NCBI RefSeq assembly: GCF_042186555.1
Contig: NC_133328.1
Span: 360,496,676 to 360,560,675 of the forward strand
Length of the DNA: 64,000 bases
Source of the DNA: Aquarana catesbeiana
Taxonomy: Eukaryota; Chordata; Amphibia; Anura; Ranidae
Direction: 5' to 3'
The notes under the pieces are model-generated. The model had not been told where the DNA came from. It worked only from the letters and a program-made list of their open reading frames with translations, and searched no databases. Below, piece after piece: positions 19,698 to 31,639 of the stretch. The position numbers and the translations under genes are program-made. How positions within the stretch are numbered: position 1 is the stretch's first letter; every line of letters begins with the position of its first letter.

Positions 19698-21332
19698 TCT
19701 CACAAAATTGAGTACACCCTCACATTTTTAAAAATATTTTATTATATCTTTTCATGTGACAACACTGAAGAGATGACGCTTTGCTACAATATAAAGTACT
19801 AAGTGTACAGCTTGTATAACAGTCTAAATTTGCTATCCCCCTCAAAACAACTCAACATACAGCCATTAATGTCTAAACCGCTGGCAACAAAAGTGAGTAC
19901 ACCCCTAAGTGAAAATGTCCAAATTGGGGCCTAAATGTCAACATTTTTTGTGACCACCATTATTTTCCAGCACTGCCTTAACCCTCTTGGGCATGGAGTT
20001 CACCAGGGCTTCACAGGTTGCCACTGGAGTCCTCTTCCACTCCTCCATAATGACATCATGGAGCTGGTGGATGTTAGAGACCTTGCGCTCCTCCACCTTT
20101 CGTTTGAGGACGCCCCACAGATGCTCAATAGGGTTTAGGTCTGGAGACATGCTTGGCCGGTCTATCACCTTTACCCTCAGCTTCTTTAGCAAGGTAGTGG
20201 TCAGCTTGGAGGTGTGTTTGGGGTCGTTATCATGTTGGAATATTGCCCTGCAGCCCAGTCTGCGAAGGGAGGGGATCATGCTCTGCTTCAGTATGTCACA
20301 GTATATGTTGACATTCATGGTTCCCTCAATGAACTGTAATTCCCTAGTGCAGGCAGGACTCATGCAACCCCAGACCATGACACTCCCACCACAATGCTTG
20401 ACTGTAGGCAAGACACACTTATCTTTTTACTCCTCACCTGGTTTTTGCCACACATGCTTGACACCATCTAAACCAAATAAGTTTATCTTGGTCTCATCAG
20501 ACTACAGGACATTGTTCCAGTATTCCACGTCCTTAGTCTGCTTGTCTGCAGCAAACTGTTTGCGGGCTTTCTTGTGCATCATCTTCAGAAGAGGCTTCCT
20601 TCTGGGACAACAGCCAGGCAGACCAATTTGATGCAGTGTGCGGCATATGGTCTGAGAACTGACAGGCTGACCCCCCCACCCCTTCAATCTCTGTAGCAAT
20701 GCTGGCAGCACTCATACGTCTATTTCCCAAAGATAACCTCTGGATATGACGCTGAGCATGTGCACTCAACTTATTTGGTCGACCATGGCGAGGCCTGTTC
20801 TGAGTGAAACCTGTCCTGTTAAGCCACTGTATGGTCTTGGCCACTGTGCTGCAGCTCAGTTTCAGGGTTTTGGCAATTTTCTTATAGCCTAGGCCATCTT
20901 TATGTAGAGCAACAATTCTTTTTTTTAGATCCTCACAGAGCTCTTTGCCATGCCATGAGGTGCCATGTCGAACTTCCAGTGACCAGTATGAAAGAGTGAG
21001 AGCGATAATACCAAATTTCACACACCTGCTCCACATTCTCACCTGAGACCTTGTAACACTAATGAGTCACCTGACACTGGGGAGGGAAAATGGCTAACTG
21101 GGCCCAATTTGGACATTTTCACTTAGGGGTGTACTCACTTTTGTTGCCAGCGGTTTAGACATTAATGGCTGTGTGTTGAGTTATTTTGATGGGACAGCAC
21201 CATTATACAAGCTGTACACTCACTACTTTACATTGTAGCAAAGTGTAATTTCCTCAGTGTTGTCATATGAAAAGATATAATAAAATATTTATAAAAATAT
21301 GATGGGTGTACTTACTTTTGTGAGCTACTGTA
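19693..21332 (-). mobile_element. Tc1/mariner-superfamily transposon, inactive
   Basis: About 1.64 kb with long inverted terminal repeats of about 220 bp. The left contains 'ctcacaaaattgagtacacc', mirrored by 'gtgtacttacttttgtgag' at the right; both inner ends carry 'cacccctaagtgaaaatgtcc' or its complement. The right end abuts TA at 21331. A transposase gene lies on the minus strand. I recognise this family as widespread in fishes and frogs. The terminal repeats have diverged (deletion near 21190-21200 relative to the left). Confidence 0.93.
19938..21042 (-). pseudogene. Tc1-like transposase
   Basis: Minus strand. The N-terminal helix-turn-helix region (21000-20700) shows KELCEDLKKRIVALHKDG and KTLKLSCSTVAKTIQWL; then RPRHGRPNKLS, the GRPR-like linker. 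The DDE domain follows: SDETKINLFG (first Asp) near 20500, IFQHDNDPKHTS (second Asp) near 20235 and SPDLNPIEHLWG (Glu) near 20125. It would bind the terminal repeats and move the element by cut and paste. It is broken by a frameshift near 20670, a stop before SDETKI (near 20503) and another after QKPGEE (near 20430). Confidence 0.93.
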
Positions 21333-21383
21333 TATATATATCTATATAGATAGATAGATATCTATCTATATAGATATAGATAT

Positions 21384-21416
<33 letters not shown>

Positions 21417-21417
21417 C
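21333..21417. repeat. Compound TA/GATA microsatellite
   Basis: TA repeats interrupted by 'gatagatagatatctatcta' motifs, forming a locally palindromic tract at the right end of the Tc1 element. Confidence 0.95.
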
Positions 21418-22068
21418 ATCATTACATTATTATTAAAGGGGAGGAAACCCAAACTACCTAGGTGGATGAACCACCCCAGTTTGATCATGGTCTAAACATG
21501 GATCGCGGTCTGGTCTGCTACCACAGCAATCATGACCCCAGAAGAGAAAGAATAGCATCGTCCAAAGAACTATTGGCCCTGTCAATAGAATCTACATGGA
21601 TATTTGGCTCACTAAACATGGAGATGAGTCGCTATTTGCATCAATACCAAGGGCTACTCAAAAAAAAGTTAACACAGGGGTCAAGACAGCTTGTAGCACA
21701 CCAAGTCATCAAACAGCTACAACACATAAAACCAGTACTCTAATAACCAGCATCTAAACACTGGGGTTATGTATGCAACAAAGTGACATAAAATCATCCA
21801 TTAGCTGACAACAGGAGGATAGGAAACAATTTGTTAACCTCGGGCAGTCACAGGGCAGGTACCTGGTTTTGACAAGTATTCACTCCCACTTATGGATGAC
21901 TTTACCGCGGCAAACTTAGCTGGAAGTCCCCCCCCCCTCTGCTCCGTGCATGTGCAGTAGGGAATCGGCTGTGGAGCTGCAAGGTTTGACGGCAGCACCT
22001 GAGAGCCAATTGAAAATGGGCTTGGTTGAAGACACTGCTGGATTCATGGACAGGTAAATTCTAATGTT
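21418..22068. repeat. Left part of a TTAA MITE split by L1
   Basis: The stretch 21840-22080 and the stretch 29718-29789 are continuous when the L1 is removed. The result reads as the right half of a TTAA-ended MITE with an internal 'aaaagtcagcag / gctacagtatttgtagctg' hairpin, closing with GGAGTTCTGCTTTAA at 29775-29789. Its left end is uncertain; TTAAAGGGGAGG at 21434 is a candidate. 21460-21840 has no recognised content. Confidence 0.5.
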
Positions 22069-22080
22069 AAAAGTCAGCAG
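22069..22080. repeat. L1 target-site duplication, left (12 bp)
   Basis: AAAAGTCAGCAG, identical to 29718-29729. Confidence 0.85.
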
Positions 22081-22202
22081 TGACTTCCGGTTCCGGCGCC
22101 ACATGAGGAGGAGGTAGGCTAGGCAGAACAAGCTCCCACTGCACACCTCTCTAAAAACAGCTTTTAAAGCCGCTAATCACCTCGGGGACACCCCCCATCC
22201 CC

Positions 22203-23180
22203 ATGCAGCCCTCAGCAGATACAGCGGTGGCCATGTCTAAGATGGCGCCCGCTCCCAGCCCCATAGAGGCACTACAGAATCACATGGGCACAACAACCGG
22301 TGATCACACCTCTCCTGCAGGCATAGCCAAGGCGGTAGTAGCCCTTCTGATGCCCACTCTGTCGGCCACAATAGATGCAGCCGTGCAGAAGGCAATGGAA
22401 CAGTTTCACATTGAGCTCCAGGATCAGGCACAGCATATATCACACACAGAGGAGCAGATCTCCTCAATGGAGGACAACATCACAGCTCATGCTGCTGTAT
22501 TTGCACACCTCACACACTCAAATAGAGAACGCTGGGATAAACTGGACAATTTAGAGAATCGTTCGAGAAAAAATAATCTCCATATTATTGGACTACCAGA
22601 ATCATTCTCTAACGTGCAACTCATGGAATTATGTGCCAAAACTATCCCTGAGCAGCTGGGCCTCCGCACGCCGTGCATCATTGAGAGTGCTCACCGCATA
22701 GGCAAACACACTAAACACCACACCAAACCCTGAGCAGTCATTGTCAAATATCTCAATAATGCTGACAAGAACACCATCTTGCTGAAATTCCGTAGCAAGC
22801 AAATCCTTTCTATTGATGGTGCAGACCTGCTACTATTCGCCGATTACTCCGTGGAGGTGATGAAACAGCGCAAAGCATTTTCATCCATCTGCTCGACCTT
22901 ATTCAACAACCACGTCAAGTTCACCTTGGCTTACCCAGCTATTCTCCATGTCATATCTCCTATGGGGACACGTCATACTTTTTCTTCCCCAGCTGAAGCA
23001 GAGCACTACATTAACCACCCTACAGACATGGATACAGCACACAATAACTCTGCTGACAACTCTCCCTCAAGAGCCATCAAGGGATTCCGTACCCCACATC
23101 AGAACCAAACCAGTCCTGAAAAGACCCCATACAATCGCAGTCGTTCCACCAAACAAGCTCACCGCTCAGAAACTCGCTGA
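22203..23180 (+). pseudogene. L1 ORF1 (RNA-binding protein)
   Basis: ATG at 22203. Residues about 75-120 form a coiled-coil-like stretch, followed by the L1 ORF1 signature LDNLENRSRKNNLHIIGLPE (RRM start). An in-frame TGA ends the frame at 22731-22733, after KHHTKP. The same protein continues as AVIVKYLNNADKNTILLKFR into the frame 22779-23180, with the C-terminal domain 'FADYSVEVMKQRKAF'. So one nonsense codon splits an otherwise complete protein of roughly 325 residues. ORF1 trimers coat L1 RNA. Non-functional in this copy unless the stop is read through. Confidence 0.87.
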
Positions 23181-23265
23181 AACATGCATGATGGCACCCG
23201 AGCTCCTGAGCCTAACTGGGAGCTGGTAACTTAATCTCCTACTTTATTGACATTTTCTTATTTGT

Positions 23266-23278
23266 TATGAACAATGCA
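23266..23278. repeat. Foldback target-site duplication, left (13 bp)
   Basis: TATGAACAATGCA, identical to 25325-25337. Confidence 0.8.
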
Positions 23279-25324
23279 TTAAATATAAGTGATCCCGATA
23301 GTTATGACTACTATTGGTATACCACACTTAAAGCCATTTCAATCCGGCCAAAAACTCATGAAAAACGTTGTTACTATAGACATATATTTAAAAAATCGTG
23401 AAATTTACTTATTTTGCTATATTAGGAACATTTAAATCCTATACTCACACCACGTGTTCAACAGTGAAACAAAACATGTGTTATTAATTACAATGTTACT
23501 TATGAAAATCAATCTGCAACAATGTAGTGAGCACCCTGAAACATATGTTGCTAGTAACAATGTTACTTGTGACTATCAATTAGCAACAATGTGGTGAACA
23601 CCATACTTATCCAAATTAGTGCTAAAAATGTTTATCAGTGGGACACTTATTCCCCTTGAACATCTTAGATGTAGAAACAATGATCAGTCCTTGATGGAAA
23701 TATGCTAGGTTGATATTAGCACCAATCTTCTTTATAGAAAGAGACACACCGATATTCCTCCTTTTCACAAATATGGTAAAAAAAGACCGCTTACCGGATC
23801 AGATGGATCTCAGGTTAGTGAGATCAGATGAGCATGTTGCATTAGCCTGCCGGCCTTAGATTATCACCTGGGCGTTTTCCTGGGAGATTTCCTCAGCCAC
23901 TGTGCTCCAATTCACAGGCAGATCTGGGCGTTTTCCTGGGAGATTTCCTCAGCCACTGCGCTCCAATACACAGGCAGATCTATCCTCACTGATACAATGT
24001 ATCCGGTTTCAAAATATTAGTTCATCCAATATTAGTTTCCCCTAAACAGGCTTCCACTGGGAACGGAGACATGTCTCCGTTCCCAGTGGAAGCCTGTTTA
24101 GGGGAAACGCATCGGGTGGAGCTAGAGGCTGTGACGCCATCACGTTTGTCTGGTCTTTCTCCATGCAGTCAGCCGGTTTGCTCCCGCTCTGCATGTATGC
24201 TGATTTTTAGCTAATTTTTATCTGGTTCCCATTTTTTATCTGATTTCCGTTTGGTGTATACTTGGGAGTTTTTTGATTTGTAGTTCCTGATGTGCAGTGG
24301 AGTGTTGCTGTGAAAATTTGCAGTGGAAAGAATTGTTTTAAAGTGACTGTGAAAGAGATTTTGAATAAATCTATAAAACACATTTGCACTATGGAGCCCT
24401 TTTCGTTTTATTCCCACTGAGGTGTATCTTCTGTATGGATGAACTAATATTTTGAAACCGGATACATTGTATCAGTGAGGATAGATCTGCCTGTGTGTTG
24501 GAGCGCAGTGGCTGAGGAAATCTCCCAGGAAAACGCCCAGATCTGCCTGTGAATTGGAGCACAGTGGCTGAGGAAATCTCCCAGGAAAACGCCCAGGTGA
24601 TAATCTAAGGCCGGCAGGCTAATACAACATGCTCATCTGATCTCACTAACCTGAGATCCATCTGATCCGGTAAGCGGCCTTTTTTTACCATATTTGTGAA
24701 AAGGAGGAATATCGGTGTGTCTCTTTCTATAAAGAAGATTGGTGCTAATATCAACCTAGCATATTTCCATCAAGGACTGATCATTGTTTCTACATCTAAG
24801 ATGTTCAAGAGGAATAAGTGTCCCACTGATAAACATTTTTAGCACTAATTTGGATATGTATGGTGTTCACCACATTGTTGCGAACTGATAGTCACAAGTA
24901 ACATTGTTACTAGCAACATATGTTTCAGGGTGCTCACTACATTGTTGCGGATTGATTTTCATAAGTAACATTGTAATTAATAACACATGTTTTGTTTCAC
25001 TGTTGAACACGTGGTGTGAGTATAGGATTTAAATGTTCCTAATATAGAAAAATAAGTCAATTTCACGATTTTTTAAATATATGTCTATAGTAATAACGTT
25101 TTTCATGAGTTTTTGGCCGGATTGAAATGGCTTAAAGTGTGGTATACCAATAGTAGTCATAACTATCGGGATCACTTATATTTAATACACACTAAGATAT
25201 GATGCGCACTGGTTACACTATTTACTATTTATTTTTTGGGTCTTTTGTATTTATGGACTAACACGAGCAGCAGCACAATTTTTTTATTTTTTGTATGGTT
25301 AGCGCAAAATCACATTTCTTTATA
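23279..25324. mobile_element. 2-kb foldback element inside the L1, possibly Penelope-derived
   Basis: Left arm 23281-24028 and right arm 24436-25185 are reverse complements over about 750 bp with few mismatches ('ataagtgatcccgatagtta' at the left edge, its complement at the right). The centre holds a perfect 72-bp palindrome (24036-24107), then an unpaired 330 bp. 13-bp perfect duplications flank the element, a length typical of retrotransposons primed on DNA nicks rather than cut-and-paste elements. A degenerate hammerhead-like core lies at the palindrome edge (24094-24112). Inverted duplicated terminal regions are a known habit of Penelope-like elements, but no protein is coded, so the assignment is inference. 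Confidence 0.72.
24036..24107. repeat. Perfect 72-bp palindrome
   Basis: Centred between 24071 and 24072. Half-arm: 'tttcccctaaacaggcttcc' then 'actgggaacggagaca', with no mismatch or spacer. It would form a cruciform or a long RNA hairpin. Confidence 0.95.
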
Positions 25325-25337
25325 TATGAACAATGCA
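25325..25337. repeat. Foldback target-site duplication, right (13 bp)
   Basis: Perfect copy of 23266-23278. L1 inter-ORF sequence resumes after it. Confidence 0.8.
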
Positions 25338-25881
25338 ACCTATATTTTATTTGTTGTAATTATACGCTGACTTAGCTGCACTTACTTTATTTATCTCTCT
25401 ATGTGGTCTTATCAATCCCAGCTGCTCTCTTGTTCTCTTGTGGGTTTGAACCCATCGCTCTGCCCAGTCGCCCATAGTCAGGCTGCTCATGCTCGCTATT
25501 AACGGGTCTACCCCCCATCCCCCCTCTCTCCCTTCCCTTCCTCCCCATTTATGAGAGCTGTCTTTCTGACTCTCTCCCCCTCGCCCCCCTGAGGCTTCAG
25601 TTCCACCCCCGAGAGAGGACTGAGCACTAAGCGGGAGCTTTGCGTGGGTATAGGTCCCCATGTGGAAAAAGGTGAAGTCAGTAATGCACACTAGGTGGCG
25701 TTTCCACCTGGCTTTTTTTATTTTTGATCCATTTTTTTTATTATGTTTTCTTGAGTTTTTTACCTGTTCTGCCTGTTTACCTTTTTGAAGTTTTCCGATG
25801 TATGTGTACCCCTCATTTCGCTAGTGCATTGACCGTCATAGGCTTAGCTGTTATGTTAACATTTGCTGAAACCCTTATACA

Positions 25882-28800
25882 ATGGAAATGGCTCACCATA
25901 CTGACAGGGATCACCTAAAAATAATTTCCTGGCATGTTAAGGGGCTTCGCTCTCCCAACAAGCGTATGCAAATCCTTAGGCATCTAAAGCATCTTTGTGC
26001 TGATGTAGTCCTCCTTCAAGAGACCCATCTATGTGGTGATGACTTACCACGTCTACATAAGCTATGGGTTGGAAATGTCTATTGCTCTCCGGCGGTAGGC
26101 CGTAAAGCTGGGGTAGCTATTCTGCTACATAAAAATCTGAGGCACACGATTCAAGATATCCCAGCTGTCACGAATGGCTGTAAATTAACGCTACGTCTTT
26201 CATTAGCTTCTAAAGATATCACTATCACCAACATTTATGCCCCCAACTCTCCTAATAGTGTCTTCTTGCAGGACATGGTGTCTTGGATCTTGGCCGCCCC
26301 TGAGGCTCTCCACTTGGTCGGAGGAGACTTCAACTCTGTCATGCGCCCATCAGAAGATCGTGCAGGCCATAAGTCCCAACTAGCATGAAACCCCGACTCT
26401 GACTGATAACACGACGCCGCTTGCCCGGGCCGCCCGTCTCATCAATAAATTTTATAGACTTTTGGTGCCTAACCCACCTGACTGACCGCGATTTTACTTC
26501 TTTTTCGCCCCCCACAATTCTTTTTCATGAATAGATTTTTTTTTTTCATCCCAAGCTTTACTGTCAACAATCTGCGATCCAGGGATTAGTGATACAGTGA
26601 TCTCAGATCACAGTCCCATTATTATACACTTAACCAATAGCAAACCGTCATTGCCCTCACTCACTTGGCAATTACCCCCATACCTAGCTGAAAACGAGGA
26701 TTTTAGACACATGCTCCATGTCTCTTGGGAGAATTATACATCCACTAATGGTGCACACCTCACTGACCCAAACCTTTTTTGGGAAGCGGGTAAAGCCTTA
26801 TCCAATAATCCAATCGACAGGTAAATCTCTAGCCTCCTCGAAGGCCCCAGACCCTGACGGCTACACTGCCGAGTTCTACAAATTGACTAGTGATTTCATC
26901 CCCCACACTTTGAAACATGTATTTTCCGCCATGTGAGAGGGGGGCCCATACCTTTCCACTGGCACCCAAGCACACATTAAACTAATATCCAAAAAAGGAA
27001 AAGACCCGTTACACCCAGGCTCATACAGGCCAATCTCACTGATAAACGTGGACGTAAAGATTCTCTCTAAAATAGTCACCTCAAGTCTAGCTACCCTACT
27101 CCCCTCTTTGTTTCATCCAGCTCAATCAGGCTTTGTCTCAGAACGATCAGCAACTTTGAACATCTGCAAAGTCTTGCTAGCGCTGGAGTACTACACCCGG
27201 AGCAAGACCCTGCTATTATATCACTTGACACCAAAAAGACTTTTGATAATATCAGTTTCTCATGGTTGTTTAGGGTAATGACTGCATTCGGCTTTTTGGG
27301 TCCGATAACTCGTATTTTACACCAGATGTATGCAGCCCCTACGGCTCACTTAGTGACTCCGGATTTTATCTCCGACACCATACCTCTTACTAAGGGAACT
27401 AGACAGGGCTGTCCCCTCTCCCCTTTACTCTTCAACATAGCAATTGAACCATTGTCCAGAATCCTTAACTCACCTGCGGGTATTAGCGGTATCAACATAG
27501 GCGACCAAACCGTTCATTCCGCGCTATTCACGGATGATATTCTTCTCTTTTCATATAATCCCCTGTCAGATTTTGATACGCTATACAATCTGTTTGTGGC
27601 CTTTCTACTCAGCTCTGGATTTAGGATTAACTTCGACAAAAGTGAGGTTCTAGCACTAAATCCCTGATTATCTACTAAATGGTGATTTTCCTCTCCAATC
27701 ACTCTAGCCACTATAGGTCGAGAGCCATCTTCCCTGTACACTCTCAATTACCCACCTTTAATAATTAAATTGTAAAGGAGTTGGAAGCTTGGGCAACCCT
27801 CTCCCTTGCTCTTTGGGAGATGTCATTTATTCAAAATGGTGTCCTTTGCACGGTTACTCTATTCGATGCAGACTATTCCGCTTTTACTGAAACACTCAGA
27901 TGTACAGAAGATACAAAAGGCTTTAAATGCTTTTTTATGGACTAACAAAAAGCTGCGTATAGCTCTCCAAAAGCTTTGTCTCCCCAGGTCTGAGGGTGGG
28001 GCAGGGTTGCCCAATTTACATTTTTATAATATCTCTTGTTTACGTGGACAGGGTCTAGATTGGTTATCGGGAAAATCTTGGTACTCAAACCATATGCTTG
28101 AGGGAGCAGCCATTCTCCACTCCACTCTAAAAGCTTTACCCATACATCTTAAATCAAATGTCCTCATTAGAGACATGGTGGTTGCCTGGAGGTAGGTGCA
28201 GAAGTTGCTGGGGCTACCCTCAAGTATATCTAACCATTTAACCATTCAAGGAAACCTCATGTTTCTCCCCTCCACTATCTACTCAGCCTTTAACCTTTGG
28301 GGCACACAAGGCCTCACTGATATTACTCCCTTATATAGTGATAAACTGGGACAATTCAAGTCATACCAGGATCTCCCATGAGAATACTCACTGCCACCGT
28401 CTCATGCTTTCCACCATCATCAACTACTCAGCTATCTGCGATCTTGTCATGGTCCTCACACAGATCCCCTTCAAAAATCCTACCTGGATGTCATGCTCCA
28501 GAATGATGATTATTATATCTCCAGTCTCTACTTCCTTTACCTTATTGCTCACCAAGCGAATAAATATCATCTCACAGCATTTCAGAAGTGGTCCTCAATA
28601 TTCAATGACAATGAACTGCCAGAAAGGATCCTACAAAGCTATTGCCATGTTCACAAACTCATTGTTTCGGAAGCATGGCGGGAAACCCACTTCAAAATCA
28701 TCCACAGGGCATACTACCCCTTCCACACCAACATCTCAGAACCTAACCAAGCTCAATGCCCTTGGTGCTCTTACTCCTGCCCAACATTACTGCACCGCCT

Positions 28801-29212
28801 GTGGGAATGCTCTGCAATCTCCATGTTTTGGGACTCAGTGCTCAAATATATATTCAAGGTCAGCAACACACGGCTAGTTAAAGATCCACTCTTATGTCTA
28901 TTTGGATGTGATCCACCAGTCTCCCCATCAGCACCGATGAGATCACAAACTCTCACACAGTGGTCTCATCTATGTTTATTGGCAGCTCGCAATATGATCA
29001 TGTCCTACTGGATCAAATCATCTCCACCTTCCCTGCAAGCCGTAAAGCAAACAGTACTGTCGCTGATTCACATCGAGAGACTGGATACCATAATACTGAA
29101 CTTCCGCTCTATTACCAGTTTCTTTGCTAGATGGAGAAAATATATCGAACATACATTCACTACCGAAGAATTATCCTCCATCATCTATCCATTCCGATAC
29201 ACTGGTACCTGA
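25882..29212 (+). pseudogene. L1 ORF2 (endonuclease, reverse transcriptase), broken
   Basis: Endonuclease part 25882-26388: KIISWHVKGLRSPNK, VVLLQETHL, NIYAPNSPN and LHLVGGDFNSV. The frame then breaks near 26388, with ISDHSPIIIHL in another frame at 26597. The linker to the RT is largely deleted around 26820, where the text jumps to APDPDGYTAEFYK. RT 26830-27667: SYRPISLINVDVKI, FDNISFSW, GTRQGCPLSPLLFN and an altered catalytic box FTDD. The C-terminal region 27806-29212 has the Cys/His cluster CPWC...LLHRLWEC seen in L1 ORF2. At least four frame or stop lesions. Dead copy. Confidence 0.9.
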
Positions 29213-29717
29213 AACATGATCTCACCAATACCTTGGGAAAGCTCAAAATAAAAGATCTGCCCAATTCTGCTAACCTCCTATCGCTCAGATCCCCTCGTGG
29301 GATGCCAGTTTTCCAGAACTATCCATTCTCCACAGCCCCCTAGTCTTAGGAAGGACACCTCCATTCACTAACATTACTTGTTTTGTTTGTATGTATTTAC
29401 TATGTATGACAGTCTTCGCTATAGTATAAGTTAGGAAGCTTCCACTCCTGCAGGTTACATGACGCACAATTTGACAACTTGCCAATGTATCTTCCCTGAT
29501 TGAACCAGTTCACTGTTATTTTATTTACAGGTAATTATACTCATGTATTCCTCTCCCCCACTCTCTCCCCTTCCCCTCCTACCCATTTACCCCCCCTTTT
29601 TTCTCATCCTTTACATTGAACTGATACTTTGTTTTGGAATTGTTCAACTGTATATTTTTCATTGTCAGTTGATTTATACTCTGTATCGTAATAACCCAAT
29701 AAAAATTTTACATAAAC

Positions 29718-29729
29718 AAAAGTCAGCAG
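29718..29729. repeat. L1 target-site duplication, right (12 bp)
   Basis: AAAAGTCAGCAG, identical to 22069-22080. The L1 lacks a long poly(A) and ends in an A-rich tail shared with the duplication. Confidence 0.85.
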
Positions 29730-29789
29730 CTACAGTATTTGTAGCTGTTAACTTTAAATTTTTTGAGGGAGCCTGGAGTTCTGCTTTAA
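29730..29789. repeat. Right end of the TTAA MITE that received the L1
   Basis: Ends GGAGTTCTGCTTTAA, the complement of TTAAAGCAGAACTCC, a relative of the termini at 3610 and 53768. Confidence 0.6.
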
Positions 29790-30474
29790 GCACTGAAGGG
29801 AGAACACCTCGGTTAAACAAACAAAGGGGTATTTTCAAATATTATCACCAGTATGAAAAAATATAAGATTCAATAACCAGGCAAACCAGGTTAACCAGGG
29901 AAACAAGGGCTATACTCTCCTCTGTAATTGTTCATTACCGTGGGATTCACTGCTAAACTGTAACTAATGTTTAGGGTAGCTAGCCCACTTGGATGACGGG
30001 TAGTGGAAGTAACCGCCATGGGGACATGTTAATTGTGTGGCGGAAGCCCCGTATGACTTAGAAACTGGAGAGTTGCACAAATTAAGGCACAAAGGGTCCA
30101 CGGACTTTTCGACTGAAATGTTCATGTTCAGGTGGAACATTCGTAATACTCTTAAATAGGTGAATTGCCATCAACATGTCATTGATCGGCTTCTGCAAGC
30201 AACTAAAGTGACATGATTAGGGTGCAGTCTGGAATCTCGCCAACTCAAAAAACACAAACAGCAAAGTGCTAAGACTGCTGAAACTCAAGCAGGATAGCTA
30301 TAAGTGCCCCATATGGTTCCTAGAACTGGGAGGTGAGAAGCCCATGCCACGTCCCATCATGATGATCTTCTCTGGGGGACCTGCTGGAGAGGTGGGAGTA
30401 GATCTGCAGTATCCTGATCTGAGCTGTTGTACACTGGAAGCTTTAAATTGTTGCAGATCAACACAGGAATCCTT
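29790..30474. other. Non-coding, probable decayed L1 inter-ORF sequence
   Basis: No ORF of note. By position it lies downstream (minus strand) of the L1 ORF1 remnant at 30475-30650 and may be its 3' continuation, but no L1 motif can be read. Confidence 0.35.
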
Positions 30475-30650
30475 GTATTAAATTGCATTGTACCAGTCTA
30501 GGAGCTCTATAGGCGTAATGCCCAAAGTATCATAAAAGTCCAGTAGGACATCAAGGGTGAGCATATGGGCTATAAGGCCAGAATATGAGGGCAAGAAGCA
30601 AAAGGAGAACCACCAGTGGTATGGTATGCCCCTGGAGCATAGAACTTGTG
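30475..30650 (-). pseudogene. L1 ORF1 C-terminal fragment, left of the hAT
   Basis: Minus strand: a degraded text including LLDFYDTLGITPIELLDWYNAI, which parallels FCRTLDIPYTPVPNWYSEF in the L1 ORF1 at 56.7 kb. It joins 36786-37290 when the hAT is removed. Confidence 0.7.
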
Positions 30651-30658
30651 GTAAAGAG
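30651..30658. repeat. hAT target-site duplication, left (GTAAAGAG)
   Basis: Perfect 8-bp match to 36778-36785. T at position 2 and A at position 7 fit the nTnnnnAn pattern of Ac-type hAT elements. Confidence 0.93.
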
Positions 30659-31639
30659 TAGGGATGAGCCGAACACCCCCCGGTTCGGTTCGCACCAGAA
30701 CCTGCGAACGGACCGAAAGTTCGCACGAACGTTAGAACCCCATTGACGTCTATGGGACTCGAACGTTCGAAATCAAAAGTGCTCATTTTAAAGGCTAATT
30801 TGCATGGTATTGTCCTAAAAAGGGTTTGGGGACCCGGGTCCTACCCCAGGGGACATGTATCAATGCAAAAAAACTTTTAAAAACGGCCGTTTTTTCGGGA
30901 GCAGTGATTTTAATGATGCTTAAAGTAAAAAAAAAAAGTGAAATATTCCTTTAAATATCGTACCTGAGGGGTGTCTATAGTATGCCTGTAAAGTGACGCG
31001 TGTTTCCCGTGTTTAGAACAGTCCCTGCACCAAATGTCATTTTTAAAGGAAAAAATCTCATTTAAAACTGCTTGCGGGTTTAATGTAATGTCGGGTCCTG
31101 GCAATATGGATGAAAATCAGTGAGACAAACGGCATGGGTACCCCCCAGTCCATTACCAGGCCATTTGGGTCTTGTATGGATATTAAGGGGAACCCCGCAC
31201 CCAAATTAAAATAAGGAAAGGTGTGGGGCCACCAGGCCCTATATACTCTGAACAGCAGTATACAGGCTGTAGGTTTGTTGTTAAGTAGAATCTCTTTGTA
31301 ATTTTGAACGGGTACATTTTTAACGTGTTTAGCTCCAGCCAAAAAATCTTTTTTAAGCTTTTTGGAAAACATAGGGAAGGGTTATCACCCCTGTGACATT
31401 TGTTTTGCTGTCTTTCCTCCTCTTCAGAAGATTTCACCTCACTTTTTGTCCCAATGGATTGGAAAGCATCAGTGGAAAGGAGAAATGTTTTTCCCATATT
31501 AACTCTTACAGGAGAGAATTTCCCTTCCTAGGGGTAGATTTATTCTCACTTCCTGTTGTCTCCTTCCGTTTGCAAGTAGGAGTCGTTTGTAAGTTAGTTG
31601 TTTGAAAGTAGGGTCCTGCCCTATATACTCAGCAGAAAT

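Larger units (their letters stand above)
22081..29717 (+). mobile_element. L1-superfamily retrotransposon, apparently full length, interrupted
   Basis: It begins at 'tgacttccggttccggcgcc', has ORF1 at 22203 and ORF2 at 25882, and ends with 'cccaataaaaattttacata' just before the second target duplication. Perfect 12-bp duplications flank it. Without the foldback insertion (2046 bp plus one 13-bp duplication) it is about 5.6 kb. The presence of a 5' leader before ORF1 and of both ORFs suggests a non-truncated insertion, although ORF2 has lost its middle and both ORFs carry lesions. Confidence 0.87.

Noticed and set aside
24036..24115. Functional hammerhead ribozyme in the foldback
   Set aside because: The first core box reads CTGTTTA instead of CTGANGA and stem I does not pair; kept only as a decayed candidate.
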